Notes under the pieces: model-generated
What the model was told of the DNA's origin: nothing
Seen by the model: the letters and a program-made list of their open reading frames with translations, nothing else
Database searches by the model: none
From: Singulisphaera sp. GP187
GTDB lineage: Bacteria > Planctomycetota > Planctomycetia > Isosphaerales > Isosphaeraceae
Assembly: GCF_900129635.1 (NCBI RefSeq)
Contig: NZ_FSRB01000003.1
Span: 496,001 to 560,000 of the forward strand
Reading direction: 5' to 3'
DNA: 64,000 bases
Part shown: one piece after another, positions 1-11,249 of the stretch
How the letters are laid out: the number at the start of each line of letters is the position of its first letter
Numbering within the stretch: position 1 is the first letter of the stretch
Program-made: the position numbers and the translations under genes

Positions 1-143
1 ACGTCCCGGCGATTTTAGCCGCCGTGATCCGGTCAGGGGTTTTTCAACGCCACGCCGACGATACGCCTCGGTGCCCGAACGCGAACCGTCATGCCCAGTG
101 GTGCAACCGGACCCGTCTTGAAAGCTAGCTTAGACCAGAAATC

Positions 144-150
144 AGGAGGT
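144..150 (+). promoter_or_regulatory. Shine-Dalgarno site of acpP
   Basis: AGGAGGT lies six bases before a GTG codon at 157. It is a near-perfect anti-16S match and fixes the acpP start at that GTG rather than at the in-frame ATG at 91, which would add a 22-residue tail foreign to acyl carrier proteins. Confidence 0.8.
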
Positions 151-156
151 TCGCCC

Positions 157-390
157 GTGTCCGTGGAAGAACGCGTGATCGAGATCGTCAGCGAGCAGAT
201 GGGGGTAGCCAAGGACCAGGTGACCCGGGAAACCTCATTCGTCAACGACCTGGGTGCCGACTCGCTCGACACCGTGGAACTGGTGATGGAGTTCGAAGAA
301 GAGTTCGACATCACGATCCCCGATGAAGAGGCGGAGAAGATTCAGACCGTCGGTCAAGCGATCACGTATATCGAGGAACATACGAAGTAA
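157..390 (+). CDS. acpP: Acyl carrier protein
   Basis: Cytosolic carrier that holds growing acyl chains on a 4'-phosphopantetheine arm during type II fatty-acid synthesis. The 77-residue acidic protein matches the family length. The attachment motif LGADSLD puts the phosphopantetheine Ser at residue 36, and the helix after it (TVELVMEFEEEF) is the usual partner-recognition helix. The start is GTG with a strong ribosome site. The stop codon sits one base before the ATG of fabF, so the two genes are almost certainly co-transcribed and translationally coupled. The rest of the usual fab cluster would lie left of the window, if present. Confidence 0.97.
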   Translation: MSVEERVIEIVSEQMGVAKDQVTRETSFVNDLGADSLDTVELVMEFEEEFDITIPDEEAEKIQTVGQAITYIEEHTK

Positions 391-391
391 T

Positions 392-1648
392 ATGGGTAAG
401 TCACGCCGAGTCGTCATCACCGGCATGGGGGTGGTCACGGCCCTGGGCGACACGCTGGACCGATTCTGGTCGTCGCTCTGCGCGGGCCAAAGCGGTGTCG
501 GACCGCTATCCCTCTTTGATACGAGCGAGTTCAAGGTCCACTTCGGCGGCCAGGTTCCTGACTGGGATCCCGTTGCGCGGTTTGGGGCTAAGGAAGCGCG
601 TCACTTGGATCGGTTCGCGCAATTCGCGATGGCCGCCAGCATGTCGGCCGTCGAGGATTCGGGAATCGATTTCGAGCGCTATCCGTCCCACACTTGCGGA
701 GTGATTATCGGATCGGGAATCGGTGGGCTCACCGAGTTTGAGACCCAACACTCGATCATGCGCGAGAAGGGTCCTTCCCGGATCAGCCCGTTCACGATTC
801 CCAAGCTGATGGTCAACGCGGCGAGCGGTCAGGTCTCGATCCGCTGGGGCTTGTGCGGACCGAACACGGCCATCGCAACCGCTTGCGCGTCGGCGGCCAA
901 CGCCATCGGCGACGCGTTCAAACTCATCCAGGCGGGCCTGGCCGACGTCATGATCACCGGCGGCAGCGAAGCGGCGATCACGCACATGGGCCTGGGAGGG
1001 TTCGCTTCGATGCGGGCCTTGTCCACCCGCAATGACGATCCGACTCGCGCCAGCCGTCCCTTCGACCGTGATCGGGACGGTTTCGTCCTGGCCGAAGGGG
1101 CCGGAATCATGCTCCTCGAGTGCGAGGAAGTTGCGCGAGCCCGTGGGGCGCGCATCTATGCTGAAGTGCTTGGGTACGGCATGTCGGCCGACGGGTCGCA
1201 TATCACCGCCCCCGACGAGCAAGGCCGAGGCGCGGCTCGCGCCATGAACCTTTGCCTCAACGACGCACGTGTCGCTCCCGATGGTGTTGATTATATCAAT
1301 GCCCACGGAACCAGCACCGGCCTGGGTGACCTGGCCGAGACTCGGGCGATGAAAAGTGTGTTCGGCTCCCACACCGACCGGCTCCAGATCTCCAGCACGA
1401 AGAGTGAGCTGGGCCACCTCCTGGGCGCTTCGGGAGGGGTCGAGCTGATCGCTTCCGCCCTGGCGATCCATACCGACGTCCTCCCGCCGACGATCAACCT
1501 CGACAACCCGGGCGAGGGCTGCGACCTCGACTACATCCCGAACGTCGCACGCGAAGTCAAGGTCGAGCGGGTCATGTCCAACAGTTTCGGCTTCGGTGGG
1601 CACAACGCCAGCCTCCTGATCGGCCGTTACCGGCCCAGTGACTCCTAA
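392..1648 (+). CDS. fabF: Beta-ketoacyl-ACP synthase II
   Basis: Condenses malonyl-ACP with acyl-ACP in fatty-acid elongation. The 418-residue thiolase-fold protein carries the complete Cys-His-His triad: C165 in TACASAAN, H305 in NAHGTSTG and H342 in KSELGHLLGASG, matching the FabF numbering of well-studied enzymes. The ATG at 392 follows acpP directly; an upstream in-frame ATG (323) overlaps acpP and would add 23 basic residues, so it was not used. The gene is intact. FabF is favoured over FabB because of length and spacing of the catalytic residues, and because acpP-fabF is a classic pair. Confidence 0.95.
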   Translation: MGKSRRVVITGMGVVTALGDTLDRFWSSLCAGQSGVGPLSLFDTSEFKVHFGGQVPDWDPVARFGAKEARHLDRFAQFAMAASMSAVEDSGIDFERYPSHTCGVIIGSGIGGLTEFETQHSIMREKGPSRISPFTIPKLMVNAASGQVSIRWGLCGPNTAIATACASAANAIGDAFKLIQAGLADVMITGGSEAAITHMGLGGFASMRALSTRNDDPTRASRPFDRDRDGFVLAEGAGIMLLECEEVARARGARIYAEVLGYGMSADGSHITAPDEQGRGAARAMNLCLNDARVAPDGVDYINAHGTSTGLGDLAETRAMKSVFGSHTDRLQISSTKSELGHLLGASGGVELIASALAIHTDVLPPTINLDNPGEGCDLDYIPNVAREVKVERVMSNSFGFGGHNASLLIGRYRPSDS

Positions 1649-1695
1649 GGCCGGCTTCGGCCCGGTGAATCGCAGGCCAAATGAGTTGGTAGGCT

Positions 1696-1720
1696 GGGGT
1701 CCGGCTTCGGTTCGGACCCC
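1696..1720 (+). terminator. GC hairpin after fabF
   Basis: GGGGTCCG (1696-1703) pairs with CGGACCCC (1713-1720) around a 9-base loop, 48 bases after the fabF stop. There is no clear T-run behind it, so a terminator role is likely but not certain. Confidence 0.4.
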
Positions 1721-1836
1721 GGTCTTCTGACCCACGCGCTCGGGTCCGTGAGCGGCCCCCAGCCAACCGAGACACGGGCGAGGCGACGCTCCCCCCTCTC
1801 GGTCGGAACGTACTCCAGGTTAGGCACCACGAGACG

Positions 1837-3032
1837 ATGAACACACCTCCGATCGACCTGCTCGGCGAACGGCCCGCCGCTTCGCCGCTCACCGCCGCCG
1901 AAATTCAACGCTACGCGCGGCATCTCATCATGCCCGAAGTCGCCATGCAGGGTCAGCAGAGGCTCAAGGCCTCCAAGGTCCTCTGCATCGGCACCGGGGG
2001 CCTCGGAGCCCCCTTATCGCTTTACCTGGCCGCCGCGGGGGTCGGCACGATCGGCCTGGTCGACTTCGACGTCGTCGATGTCTCGAACCTTCAGCGCCAG
2101 ATCATTCACTTCACCGCGGACGTTGGCCGGCCCAAGGTCACCAGCGCCCAGGAGAAGCTGCAAGCGATCAATCCCGAGTTGAAGATCATTCGCCACGAGC
2201 ACCCGATCGATAGCAGCAACGCCCTCGCGATCTTCGCCGATTACGACGTGATCGTGGATGGGACCGACAACTTTCCGACCCGCTACCTCGTCAACGACGC
2301 CTGCGTCCTTCTGGGCAAGCCGAACGTCTACGGCTCGATCTTCCGGTTCGATGGCCAAGCGTCGGTCTTCTTCCCGCCCCACGGGCCGTGCTATCGCTGC
2401 CTTTATCCCGAGCCACCGCCGCCCGACCTCGTGCCGAACTGCGCCGAGGGGGGGTGTTGGGGATCCTGCCGGGGCTGATCGGGATCGTGCAAGCGACCGA
2501 GACGGTCAAGCTGCTCTTGGGGGCCGGTCGCCCCCTAACCGGCCGGCTCCTCCTCTACGACGCGCTCGAGATGAGCTTCCGCGAGATGAAGGTCCGGAAG
2601 AACCCGAAGTGTCCGATCTGCGGCCCTAACCCGACGATCACCGGCTTGATCGACTACGAGCAGTTTTGCGGCGTTCCCGTTGTCGACCCCGCGGCCGCAA
2701 CCCAGGCTCCCATCGAAGCCGCGATCAGTCCCCTCGAACTGAAAGCGATGCAGGATCGTGGCGAACAGCCGTTCGTTCTCGACGTCCGCAACCCCGAAGA
2801 AATCGCCATCTGCCGGATCGCCGGGTCGACGGTCATTCCCTTGCCCGAGCTTGCCCATCGCATCGCGGAACTCGAGCGGGGCAGGGCAATGATCGTCCAC
2901 TGCAAGAGTGGTGTCCGAAGCGCCAAGGCCATCGCCCTGCTCAACGAAGCAGGCTTCAGCGGACTCAGGAACCTCACCGGGGGGATTCTCGCCTGGATCA
3001 GGGATGTCGATCCCACATTGCCCACCTATTGA
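1837..3032 (+). CDS. moeB: MoeB/ThiF adenylyltransferase with rhodanese domain, apparent -1 frameshift
   Basis: E1-like enzyme that adenylates the C-terminal Gly of a small sulfur carrier (MoaD/ThiS type) and can pass sulfur through its rhodanese domain. The first frame (1837-2478) gives the nucleotide-binding GTGGLGAP motif and the first Zn pair CYRC. The second frame (to 3032) resumes exactly with GVLGILPGLIG, gives the second Zn pair CPIC, and ends with a rhodanese domain with active-site loop CKSGVR. The join falls in a run of seven G (2448-2454); eight G would restore one 398-residue protein. A truncated product of 213 residues would lack the second zinc pair and the rhodanese domain. 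Sequencing error, a real mutation, or -1 slippage on G-GGG-GGG are all possible. Confidence 0.85.
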
Positions 3033-3044
3033 TCCTGGGCCAAA

Positions 3045-3068
3045 CCGCCGCCGGTTCGCCGGCGGCGG
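3045..3068 (+). terminator. UUCG-capped hairpin after moeB
   Basis: Ten perfect base pairs (CCGCCGCCGG / CCGGCGGCGG) closed by a TTCG tetraloop, 12 bases after the moeB stop. It lacks a T-run, but position and stability suit a transcript end. Confidence 0.5.
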
Positions 3069-3232
3069 GAATCGAGGCTCCAGACACTCCCTTGTCCTGG
3101 GACTGAGCGACGACCGAAACTGAGAACGGGATATCGGCAGGGGGTTGCAATGCGATAACCCCTGTGCCATATTTCAGCCTCTCCCCGGACGACCCTCCAC
3201 GACCAGGACACCGACATGATCGAGGGGACGAA

Positions 3233-5590
<2,358 letters not shown>

Positions 5591-5687
5591 CCTGATCCCG
5601 ACCCCGGACCGTTTCCGATCAACCTCCGCCGTCTGCCGTTCCCCGTCATTCCTCGACCTTGACTCTCTTCGAAGTGGTGCCAACGTC

Positions 5688-7427
5688 ATGAGCGACGACC
5701 TGCTGCTGACTCTGCTCTGGCTGCTCCCTCTGCTCGGTGCCATCGGCGTTCTCTTCCTGCCGAAACGGGCCGAGACGGCGATTAAAGGGACCGCACTCGC
5801 GATCACGATTGCGACCTTTGCCCTGACTCTGGTGGCCTACAGCGCCTACGTTCAGCCGGGCTCGAACGCCTCGGCCCCCTTACGCGAGCGGGCCGAACGC
5901 AACTCGCTCAACGTGAGCAACGCCACGGGAGCCTCAACCGCGACCGAGGTTGGCCCCGCTCTCGGTGACCTGGTCGTCCGGCGAACCTGGATCCCTTACT
6001 TCAACATCCAGTATTACCTCGGCCTCGATGGGATCAGCCTGAGCCTGGTCCTGCTCACCGGCCTGGTGAGTGTCCTGGCCTGCCTGGCGTCGTGGAATAT
6101 CGACAAGCAGGTGAAGGGATATTTCTCACTTTACCTGCTGCTGACGGCAAGCATGATGGGCGTCTTTCTCTCGCTCGACATGTTCCTCTTCTACGTCTTC
6201 TTTGAAGTGATGCTGCTGCCGATGTACTTCCTGATCGGCGTTTGGGGCGGAGAGAACCGCGAGTACGCGGCGATCAAGTTCCTCCTCTACACGCTCTTCG
6301 GGTCGGTCTTCATCTTGGTCTCGATCCTGCTGCTCTACTTCTGGCCGGGCGAGCCGCTGGTGGCGGGCGTGACCCAAGCCATGCACAACGGCCAGGTGTT
6401 CAGCGCCCATTCCTTCGATCTCGTGGCCCTCTCGCGGATCACGAGCGAGACGGGATACTACGGCGTTTCGGTTCAGCGCTGGATCTTCGGCCTCTTCCTG
6501 GTCGGGTTCTGCATCAAGCTGCCCTCGTTCCCGTTCCACACGTGGTTGCCCGACGCCCACGTGCAGGCACCGACTCCGATCAGCATGATCCTGGCGGGCG
6601 TCTTGCTCAAGATCGGCGGTTACGGCCTGATCCGACTGGCCTGGCCGCTCGCCCCTCTGGGCGCGATCGAGTTCGCATGGCCCGTTGCCATCCTGGGTGT
6701 CGTCAGCATTCTCTACGGTGCCTTGGTGGCGATGGCGCAGACCGACTTCAAGAAGCTGGTCGCCTACAGTTCGGTCAGCCACATGGGCTACGTGACGCTC
6801 GGAATGGCCGCGATGAACCTGACCGACGATCCTCGCTACTACGCCTTCGGCGTCAACGGCGCCATGTTCATGATGATCGCCCACGGGATCACCTCCACCG
6901 GCATGTTCTTCTTGGTGGGCGTGATCTACGAGCGTGCCCACACCCGCGACCTCAAGAAGCTGGGGGGGTTGCTCACCTCGATGCCCGCCTATGGTGCCGT
7001 CTCGTTCCTGATCTTCTTCGGGTCGATGGGGCTCCCGGGACTCTGCGGGTTCATTGCCGAAGCGTTCGTCGTGCTCTCCACCTTCAACTACAGCAAGCCG
7101 CTGGCGGTCCTCGCGGCTGCGGCCGTGGTTCTGACCGCGGGCTATATCCTCTGGACGCTTCAACGCGTCTTCCTGGGCCGGAACGAACAATACCGCGGTC
7201 TGCCCGACCTCACTCCCCGCGAGTGGGCGATCTCGATCCCATTGGTCGTCCTGACCGTCCTCTTGGGCGTCCTCCCCCAGCAATTCCTGCTGAGCTGGAT
7301 GAGCCCGTCGGTCGAGCGGATGGTTCACGACGTCGCCGTGGCATCGGCCCGACGGGAAACCAACGAGGTCGCCCGCCAGGCCAAGGTCGTCTCGGAAGTC
7401 ACTCCCCCCGTGGTTCAAAACCGCTGA
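5688..7427 (+). CDS. nuoM: NADH-quinone oxidoreductase subunit M
   Basis: Second antiporter-like subunit of complex I. The 579-residue protein has the signature FFEVMLLPMYFLIGVWGG, with the functional Glu in the fifth helix, plus KLPSFPFHTWLPDAHVQAPTPISMILAGVLLKIGGYG and AQTDFKKLVAYSSVSHMGYV blocks (here given in overlap as seen). It is intact and about 60 residues longer than many homologues, owing to an N-terminal periplasmic stretch near residues 50-100. It lies 97 bases after nuoL on the same strand. nuoN does not follow; an SDR gene does. Confidence 0.95.
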   Translation: MSDDLLLTLLWLLPLLGAIGVLFLPKRAETAIKGTALAITIATFALTLVAYSAYVQPGSNASAPLRERAERNSLNVSNATGASTATEVGPALGDLVVRRTWIPYFNIQYYLGLDGISLSLVLLTGLVSVLACLASWNIDKQVKGYFSLYLLLTASMMGVFLSLDMFLFYVFFEVMLLPMYFLIGVWGGENREYAAIKFLLYTLFGSVFILVSILLLYFWPGEPLVAGVTQAMHNGQVFSAHSFDLVALSRITSETGYYGVSVQRWIFGLFLVGFCIKLPSFPFHTWLPDAHVQAPTPISMILAGVLLKIGGYGLIRLAWPLAPLGAIEFAWPVAILGVVSILYGALVAMAQTDFKKLVAYSSVSHMGYVTLGMAAMNLTDDPRYYAFGVNGAMFMMIAHGITSTGMFFLVGVIYERAHTRDLKKLGGLLTSMPAYGAVSFLIFFGSMGLPGLCGFIAEAFVVLSTFNYSKPLAVLAAAAVVLTAGYILWTLQRVFLGRNEQYRGLPDLTPREWAISIPLVVLTVLLGVLPQQFLLSWMSPSVERMVHDVAVASARRETNEVARQAKVVSEVTPPVVQNR

Positions 7428-7516
7428 GAGCGCTTGGCAAGTTTTTATGAGACGTTCGGCGGGGAGGAGATTTTTCTCCCCGCGTCCGACTCGGTTTGCT
7501 TCGAGGTGAAAGCGCC

Positions 7517-8254
7517 ATGGGCCGGGAACGCGTCGCGCTGGTGACGGGGTCGGCAACGGGGATTGGCCGGGCGGTTGCCTGGAGATTCGCCAGTCTCGGG
7601 TTCGCGGTCACGATCAACTACTCGAAGTCGCGCTCCGAGGCTGAAGCCACCGCCGACGGCGTTCGCGAACGGGGTGGCGAGGCCCTCGTCCTCCAGGCGG
7701 ATATCGCCGACGACACGGCGGTGCGCGCGATGGTCGAACGGACCGCCGAGGAATTCGGCGGGCTCGACGTGCTGGTGAACAATGCGGCGACCACGTTCTT
7801 CGTGGCGCATCATGACCTCGAAGGACTGACCGATCAGGTCTGGGACGAGATCCTCGACGTCAACCTGAAGGGGACCTTCTTCGCCTGCCGCGCCGCGATG
7901 CCTTACCTCAAGGCCCGCAAAGGGAACATCGTCAACATCGCGTCGGTCGCAGGCGTGGCCGGGTCAGGGAGTTCGATCGCCTACGCCGCAAGTAAAGGCG
8001 GGGTCATCACCATGACCAAGAGCCTGGCGAAGGCGTTTGCCCCCGAGGTCCGCGTCAACGCGGTGGCTCCCGGCCCGGTCCAGACTCGTTGGCTGGCCGA
8101 CCACCAGGACATGGTCGAGCAAGCGATGAAGTCGACCCCGCTGAAGCGCCCCGCCTCCGCCGACGACATCGCCGATGTCACCCTCTTCCTCGCCAACGGC
8201 ACGTCCTTGATGACCGGCCAGGTCCTCGTGGCCGACGGCGGACGAACGATCTGA
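7517..8254 (+). CDS. Short-chain dehydrogenase/reductase (FabG-like)
   Basis: NAD(P)-dependent oxidoreductase of the classical SDR family, 245 residues. The cofactor motif TGSATGIG is near residue 11, NNAA follows near 85, and the active site shows Ser in the NIASVAG region with YAASKGG (Tyr-x3-Lys) downstream. The C-terminal MTGQVLVADGG is typical of FabG-like enzymes. GAGGTGA seven bases upstream selects the ATG at 7517. Family membership is firm. The substrate cannot be told from sequence; 3-oxoacyl-ACP reductase is one possibility, but the gene is not in a fab cluster. Confidence 0.9.
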   Translation: MGRERVALVTGSATGIGRAVAWRFASLGFAVTINYSKSRSEAEATADGVRERGGEALVLQADIADDTAVRAMVERTAEEFGGLDVLVNNAATTFFVAHHDLEGLTDQVWDEILDVNLKGTFFACRAAMPYLKARKGNIVNIASVAGVAGSGSSIAYAASKGGVITMTKSLAKAFAPEVRVNAVAPGPVQTRWLADHQDMVEQAMKSTPLKRPASADDIADVTLFLANGTSLMTGQVLVADGGRTI

Positions 8255-8316
8255 ACGCACGCGACGCGATGCGAACCGCACACGGGATTACCGACTCATC
8301 AAAATCTAGCGAGGAA

Positions 8317-8494
8317 GCCCCCGGCTTTAGAGATCGTCCCGCTTTCTAGGAAAGTTAGGGGGCCTTGGACAGCTCGTTGGGGCGTGTTTTCGTGGCCGAC
8401 CCCTTGGTCGGACCGATGTCATATGTTCAGGGCCACTTCGTAAGTCCTTGTGGCACTACGCGCGGAAAGCGGGACGATCTTTTTAGCCGTGGGG
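8317..8494. repeat. Long-range inverted repeat upstream of tnpB
   Basis: AGATCGTCCCGCTTTC (8331-8346) is the exact reverse complement of 8465-8480. Outside it, CCCCCGGCTTTA (8318-8329) is mirrored imperfectly by TTAGCCGTGGGG (8483-8494). The outer arms resemble the two arms of the hairpin at the right end of the TnpB element (9689-9709). This may be the element's left end or a remnant of a related element. Confidence 0.6.
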
Positions 8495-8552
8495 AGGAAT
8501 CGCGTGAATCTTGCCCTTGCATGTGAGATCTCCATGCGAGACAATTGAACGC

Positions 8553-9701
8553 ATGGACACCGTCCGGACGATCGTCTGCAAGCTGACGCCCACCCCCGAG
8601 CAACGCGTCGAGATTGACGCCACGCTCAAGGCGTTCGCGTTGGCTTGCGACTTCACCGCCGAGTCAGCCCGGTCGCTCGGCTTCACCAACAAGGTCAAGG
8701 TCCAGCACGCCTGCTACCGGAAGATCCGCGAAACATTCGGCCTTTCGTCCAACCTCGCGATCCGGGCCATCGCCCGCGCCTGTGCCGCCCTCAAGGTCTC
8801 CGCGAAAATGCACTCGGCGTTCGCGCCGACATCGATCGACTACGACGCGAGGATCTTCTCGTTCCACGAATGGAACTGGACCTGCGGCCTGACGCTGCTG
8901 TCGGGTCGGGTCAAGCTCACCACCAAGCTCGGCGAGCGACAGAAAACGGCACTCAAGGGCCGCAAGCCGACATCCGCTGTCCTGCTCAAGCGTCGCGACG
9001 GTGCCTACTTCCTCCACGTCCAGTTGACCGACGAAGCTCCCGAGTCGATCGAGACAAAGGGGACCATCGGGGTCGACATGGGGGTAAAAAACCTCGCCAC
9101 TACGGATGACGGCGAGAACTTCTCGGGGGCCGATGTTGACGCCTGTCGCCGGAAGTACAGCCAAGCGAGGAAGACCTGTCAGCGAAAAGGCACCAAGTCC
9201 GCTAAGCGGAAACTCAAGAAGATCAGCAAGAGAGAGGCCCGGTTCCGGGCCAACGAGAACCACGTCATCAGCAAGCGGATCGTTGCCAAGGCTAAAGACA
9301 CCGCCAGCGCCATCGCCGTCGAGGATCTCGGCGGCATTGGCCAGCGGACAACGGCCAGGAAAGCCGATCGATCTCGCATGAAGGGTTGGGCGTTCTACCA
9401 GCTCAGGCAGTTCATCGCCTACAAGGCCCTCGCCGAAGGCATCCCCGTCATTCCGGTTGACCCGCGCAACACGTCTCGGACATGCTCCGAGTGCGGGCAT
9501 TGCGAAAAGGCTAACCGGAAATCGCGGGATGAATTCGTGTGCAAGCATTGTGGATTTGAACTCGCTGCGGACTGGAACGCGGCCCGAAACATTCGTGACC
9601 GGGGCAAAGTCATGTGCCCTAATGTCGGCGTTGTTGACACCGGAGGTCGAAACCCGGTCGAGACGACTGGCAAGCCTGTTTTGGCAAGCCCCCGCCTTTA
9701 G
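8553..9701 (+). CDS. tnpB: TnpB RNA-guided nuclease of an IS605-type element
   Basis: TnpB proteins are RNA-guided DNA endonucleases, ancestral to Cas12, that help keep IS200/IS605 elements at their site. This 382-residue copy has the complete RuvC triad: D175 in GVDMGVKN, E257 in AVEDLGG and D340 in AADWNAARN. The zinc finger is complete (C311, C314, C330, C333) and the N-terminal helix-turn-helix-like part is present, so it looks active. The ATG at 8553 is preferred because family members begin with MxTVRxxxxKL-like sequence; 8511 would add 14 residues. The 3' end overlaps the predicted guide-RNA hairpin. Confidence 0.9.
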   Translation: MDTVRTIVCKLTPTPEQRVEIDATLKAFALACDFTAESARSLGFTNKVKVQHACYRKIRETFGLSSNLAIRAIARACAALKVSAKMHSAFAPTSIDYDARIFSFHEWNWTCGLTLLSGRVKLTTKLGERQKTALKGRKPTSAVLLKRRDGAYFLHVQLTDEAPESIETKGTIGVDMGVKNLATTDDGENFSGADVDACRRKYSQARKTCQRKGTKSAKRKLKKISKREARFRANENHVISKRIVAKAKDTASAIAVEDLGGIGQRTTARKADRSRMKGWAFYQLRQFIAYKALAEGIPVIPVDPRNTSRTCSECGHCEKANRKSRDEFVCKHCGFELAADWNAARNIRDRGKVMCPNVGVVDTGGRNPVETTGKPVLASPRL

Positions 9702-9716
9702 GCGTGGGGTTCATGA
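9560..9716 (+). ncRNA. Predicted omega (right-end) guide RNA of the TnpB element
   Basis: In known IS605-type systems a guide RNA covers the 3' end of tnpB and the transposon right end, with the guide read from flanking DNA. Here a hairpin (9689-9696 with 9701-9709, TTTA loop) sits across the tnpB stop, as expected for such RNAs. The 5' boundary is a guess, and the guide would begin a few bases after 9710. Confidence 0.4.
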
Positions 9717-9836
9717 CGTGATCTGATCTTGCGTCGATTCGCGAGCCGGAGTACCTTGCCGCTCGCCCCTACACCCACGTCGCCGCACCAATTCCGGAGG
9801 GTTTCTCGAACCAACCCAAACAAAGGAGTGGAACCG

Positions 9837-10277
9837 ATGCAGGGCAGGTCATGGATGGCCGCTTTGACCGTCGCCGTGGGGATCGTACTTCCTCTCGCTC
9901 GCTCGGCCAACGCCGACGAGAAGCCCGCGACGAAGACCAACACCGTCTACATTCTGCTGAATATCGCTGGCCTCGATGCCGAAGGCTGCGACGTCGAAAT
10001 CAAGCCCGGCCACTCAGGCTGCCAATTTCGCCCGATCCGCCAGCACGTCAACCAGGGCGGCCAGCAGACCGTCCGCCTCACCGACGTGAAAACCTCAAGC
10101 GCCGACCGAGAATGCGCCTTCTCGATCACGATCCGCGAAGCCGGCCAGGCCAATCGGACCTTTCGCCGCGGCCTGAGGCTCGCCTCGCCCGAGACCGCTC
10201 CCTACTCGGCGATGGAATGCTTCATCAGTTCCCCTTCCAAACTCGCCAAGGCCGAGCAAGCAAAGCGGACCCGCTGA
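9837..10277 (+). CDS. Secreted protein of unknown function
   Basis: A 146-residue protein with a clear Sec signal peptide (basic start, hydrophobic AALTVAVGIVLPLA, likely cut after SANA). The mature part holds four Cys, in EGCDVE, SGCQFR, RECAFS and MECFIS, which could form two disulfides outside the cytoplasm. I do not recognise a domain. AAGGAG eight bases before the ATG supports this start over an in-frame ATG at 9729. Its neighbours are the TnpB element and palindromic repeats, so context gives no function. Confidence 0.7.
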   Translation: MQGRSWMAALTVAVGIVLPLARSANADEKPATKTNTVYILLNIAGLDAEGCDVEIKPGHSGCQFRPIRQHVNQGGQQTVRLTDVKTSSADRECAFSITIREAGQANRTFRRGLRLASPETAPYSAMECFISSPSKLAKAEQAKRTR

Positions 10278-10353
10278 CCTGGCAAGCCGAGGGCAGGCCG
10301 ATCGAGGTCCCTGCAACTCGACCGATGTAATCGAAGAAATCTCGGCAATTTGT

Positions 10354-10415
10354 AGCCCCGAAGGGGCGTCCGTCAAGCGACCAAGTCTGGCTTTGACAGT
10401 CGCCCCTTCGGGGCT
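10354..10415. repeat. Paired REP-like palindrome
   Basis: AGCCCCGAAGGGGCG (10354-10368) is exactly mirrored by 10401-10415. Each arm is itself nearly palindromic around CCCCGAAGGGG. It lies downstream of the secreted-protein gene and may serve as a transcript end or as an interspersed REP unit. Confidence 0.65.
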
Positions 10416-10571
10416 GTCATGCGTGAAGATGTCGGAAGTTTTCCGGGGCTTCACCCCCGGCTAATCAGGTAAACATAATCTTTCTCGATTTTTTATGGAT
10501 GGCCGCGGTGGCTCGCAACCGGGGTGGCGCAGCGACAAGAGGTTTCGGTTTGAACCAGCGAACCGCGTCAG

Positions 10572-10664
10572 CCCTGGGCCCTCAGACGCCCCACTTGCTC
10601 TTGAATTCAATGGATCAATCATTTGAATTTTTGAATTGCGGTTGGGGCGTCCGCGGTCCCAGGG
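10572..10664. repeat. Interspersed palindromic repeat, family A copy 1
   Basis: Arms 10572-10593 and 10643-10664 are reverse complements with about four mismatches in 22. The spacer is AT-rich and itself contains TTGAATTCAA. The core GCGGTCCCAGGG recurs near 30,600 and 38,430. Confidence 0.6.
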
Positions 10665-11202
10665 GAGAGAGGTGTTGGCTTCACCCAGGGAGTTGCGTCA
10701 GAGCCCTGCTCGACGCTCGAACTCAAACCGGCAACGTCCGCAGCCTCGGGTCAAAGCACCTCTTGTCGCTGAGCGATCCCCGGTTGCAAGCAACCGCGGC
10801 CACCAAGAGAATCCGGAGTCCCTGCTTGACCGACATGCGAGCATCCTTCAGTGGATATCCCTTCCCAAAGTCCGTCGAAAACAGCTCGGTCATTTGTCGA
10901 AAGCACTCATCGATCGTGCGGCGAAACTCGCCCGAAACAATCACGACAGGGTGAGAGATTTCTTCTGTGGTGGGCAGATAGATGGTACCGTGCCCTCGCG
11001 ACGCCCGTGTCGTGAGCAAAACGGCCATGAACCTGTCGATCATGGCCGTTTTACCTTGTCATGTCAGGATGAAGCCGCCATCGCCCCATAATCCGTGACG
11101 GTCAGCCAAGAGCAACTCAATCGCTGACGATGAGCAGTCGAGTCGATTTACAGATTCCACTATCTCCTTGACCCTGCCCGAATTTGTCCCCCGCACGTAA
11201 GG
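10665..11202. other. Intergenic stretch without a convincing gene
   Basis: About 540 bases between the family A repeat and the HAF-gene terminator. A minus-strand frame (10723-11043, 106 residues) is open but shows no ribosome site, no recognised motif and no clear codon pattern, so it is not called. It may be decayed coding sequence. Confidence 0.4.
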
Positions 11203-11203
11203 T

Positions 11204-11230
11204 GGCCTGAGATCGAACTTATCTCAGGCC
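11204..11230 (-). terminator. Terminator of the HAF-repeat gene
   Basis: GGCCTGAGAT (11204-11213) pairs with ATCTCAGGCC (11221-11230), 19 bases beyond the stop of the minus-strand gene. The better T-rich tail is on the plus-strand side. Confidence 0.6.
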
Positions 11231-11249
11231 CCTTTCCTTTGGGCATCGC

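Larger units (their letters stand above)
8317..9720 (+). mobile_element. IS200/IS605-family (IS1341-like) TnpB-only element
   Basis: A stand-alone tnpB gene with a subterminal hairpin overlapping its stop codon and a related palindromic sequence upstream. No tnpA (Y1 transposase) is present, so movement would need TnpA in trans. Exact ends were not determined: the left boundary is set at the start of the upstream inverted repeat and the right boundary just after the end hairpin. Confidence 0.6.

Noticed and set aside
8511..8552. Longer tnpB start at 8511
   Set aside because: It would add 14 residues not typical of the family; the ATG at 8553 fits the family start.
10723..11043. A 106-residue minus-strand open frame in the gap before the HAF gene
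   Set aside because: No ribosome site, no recognised motif, and it runs through a repeat-rich region; it may be decayed sequence, so it is only mentioned under the gap.
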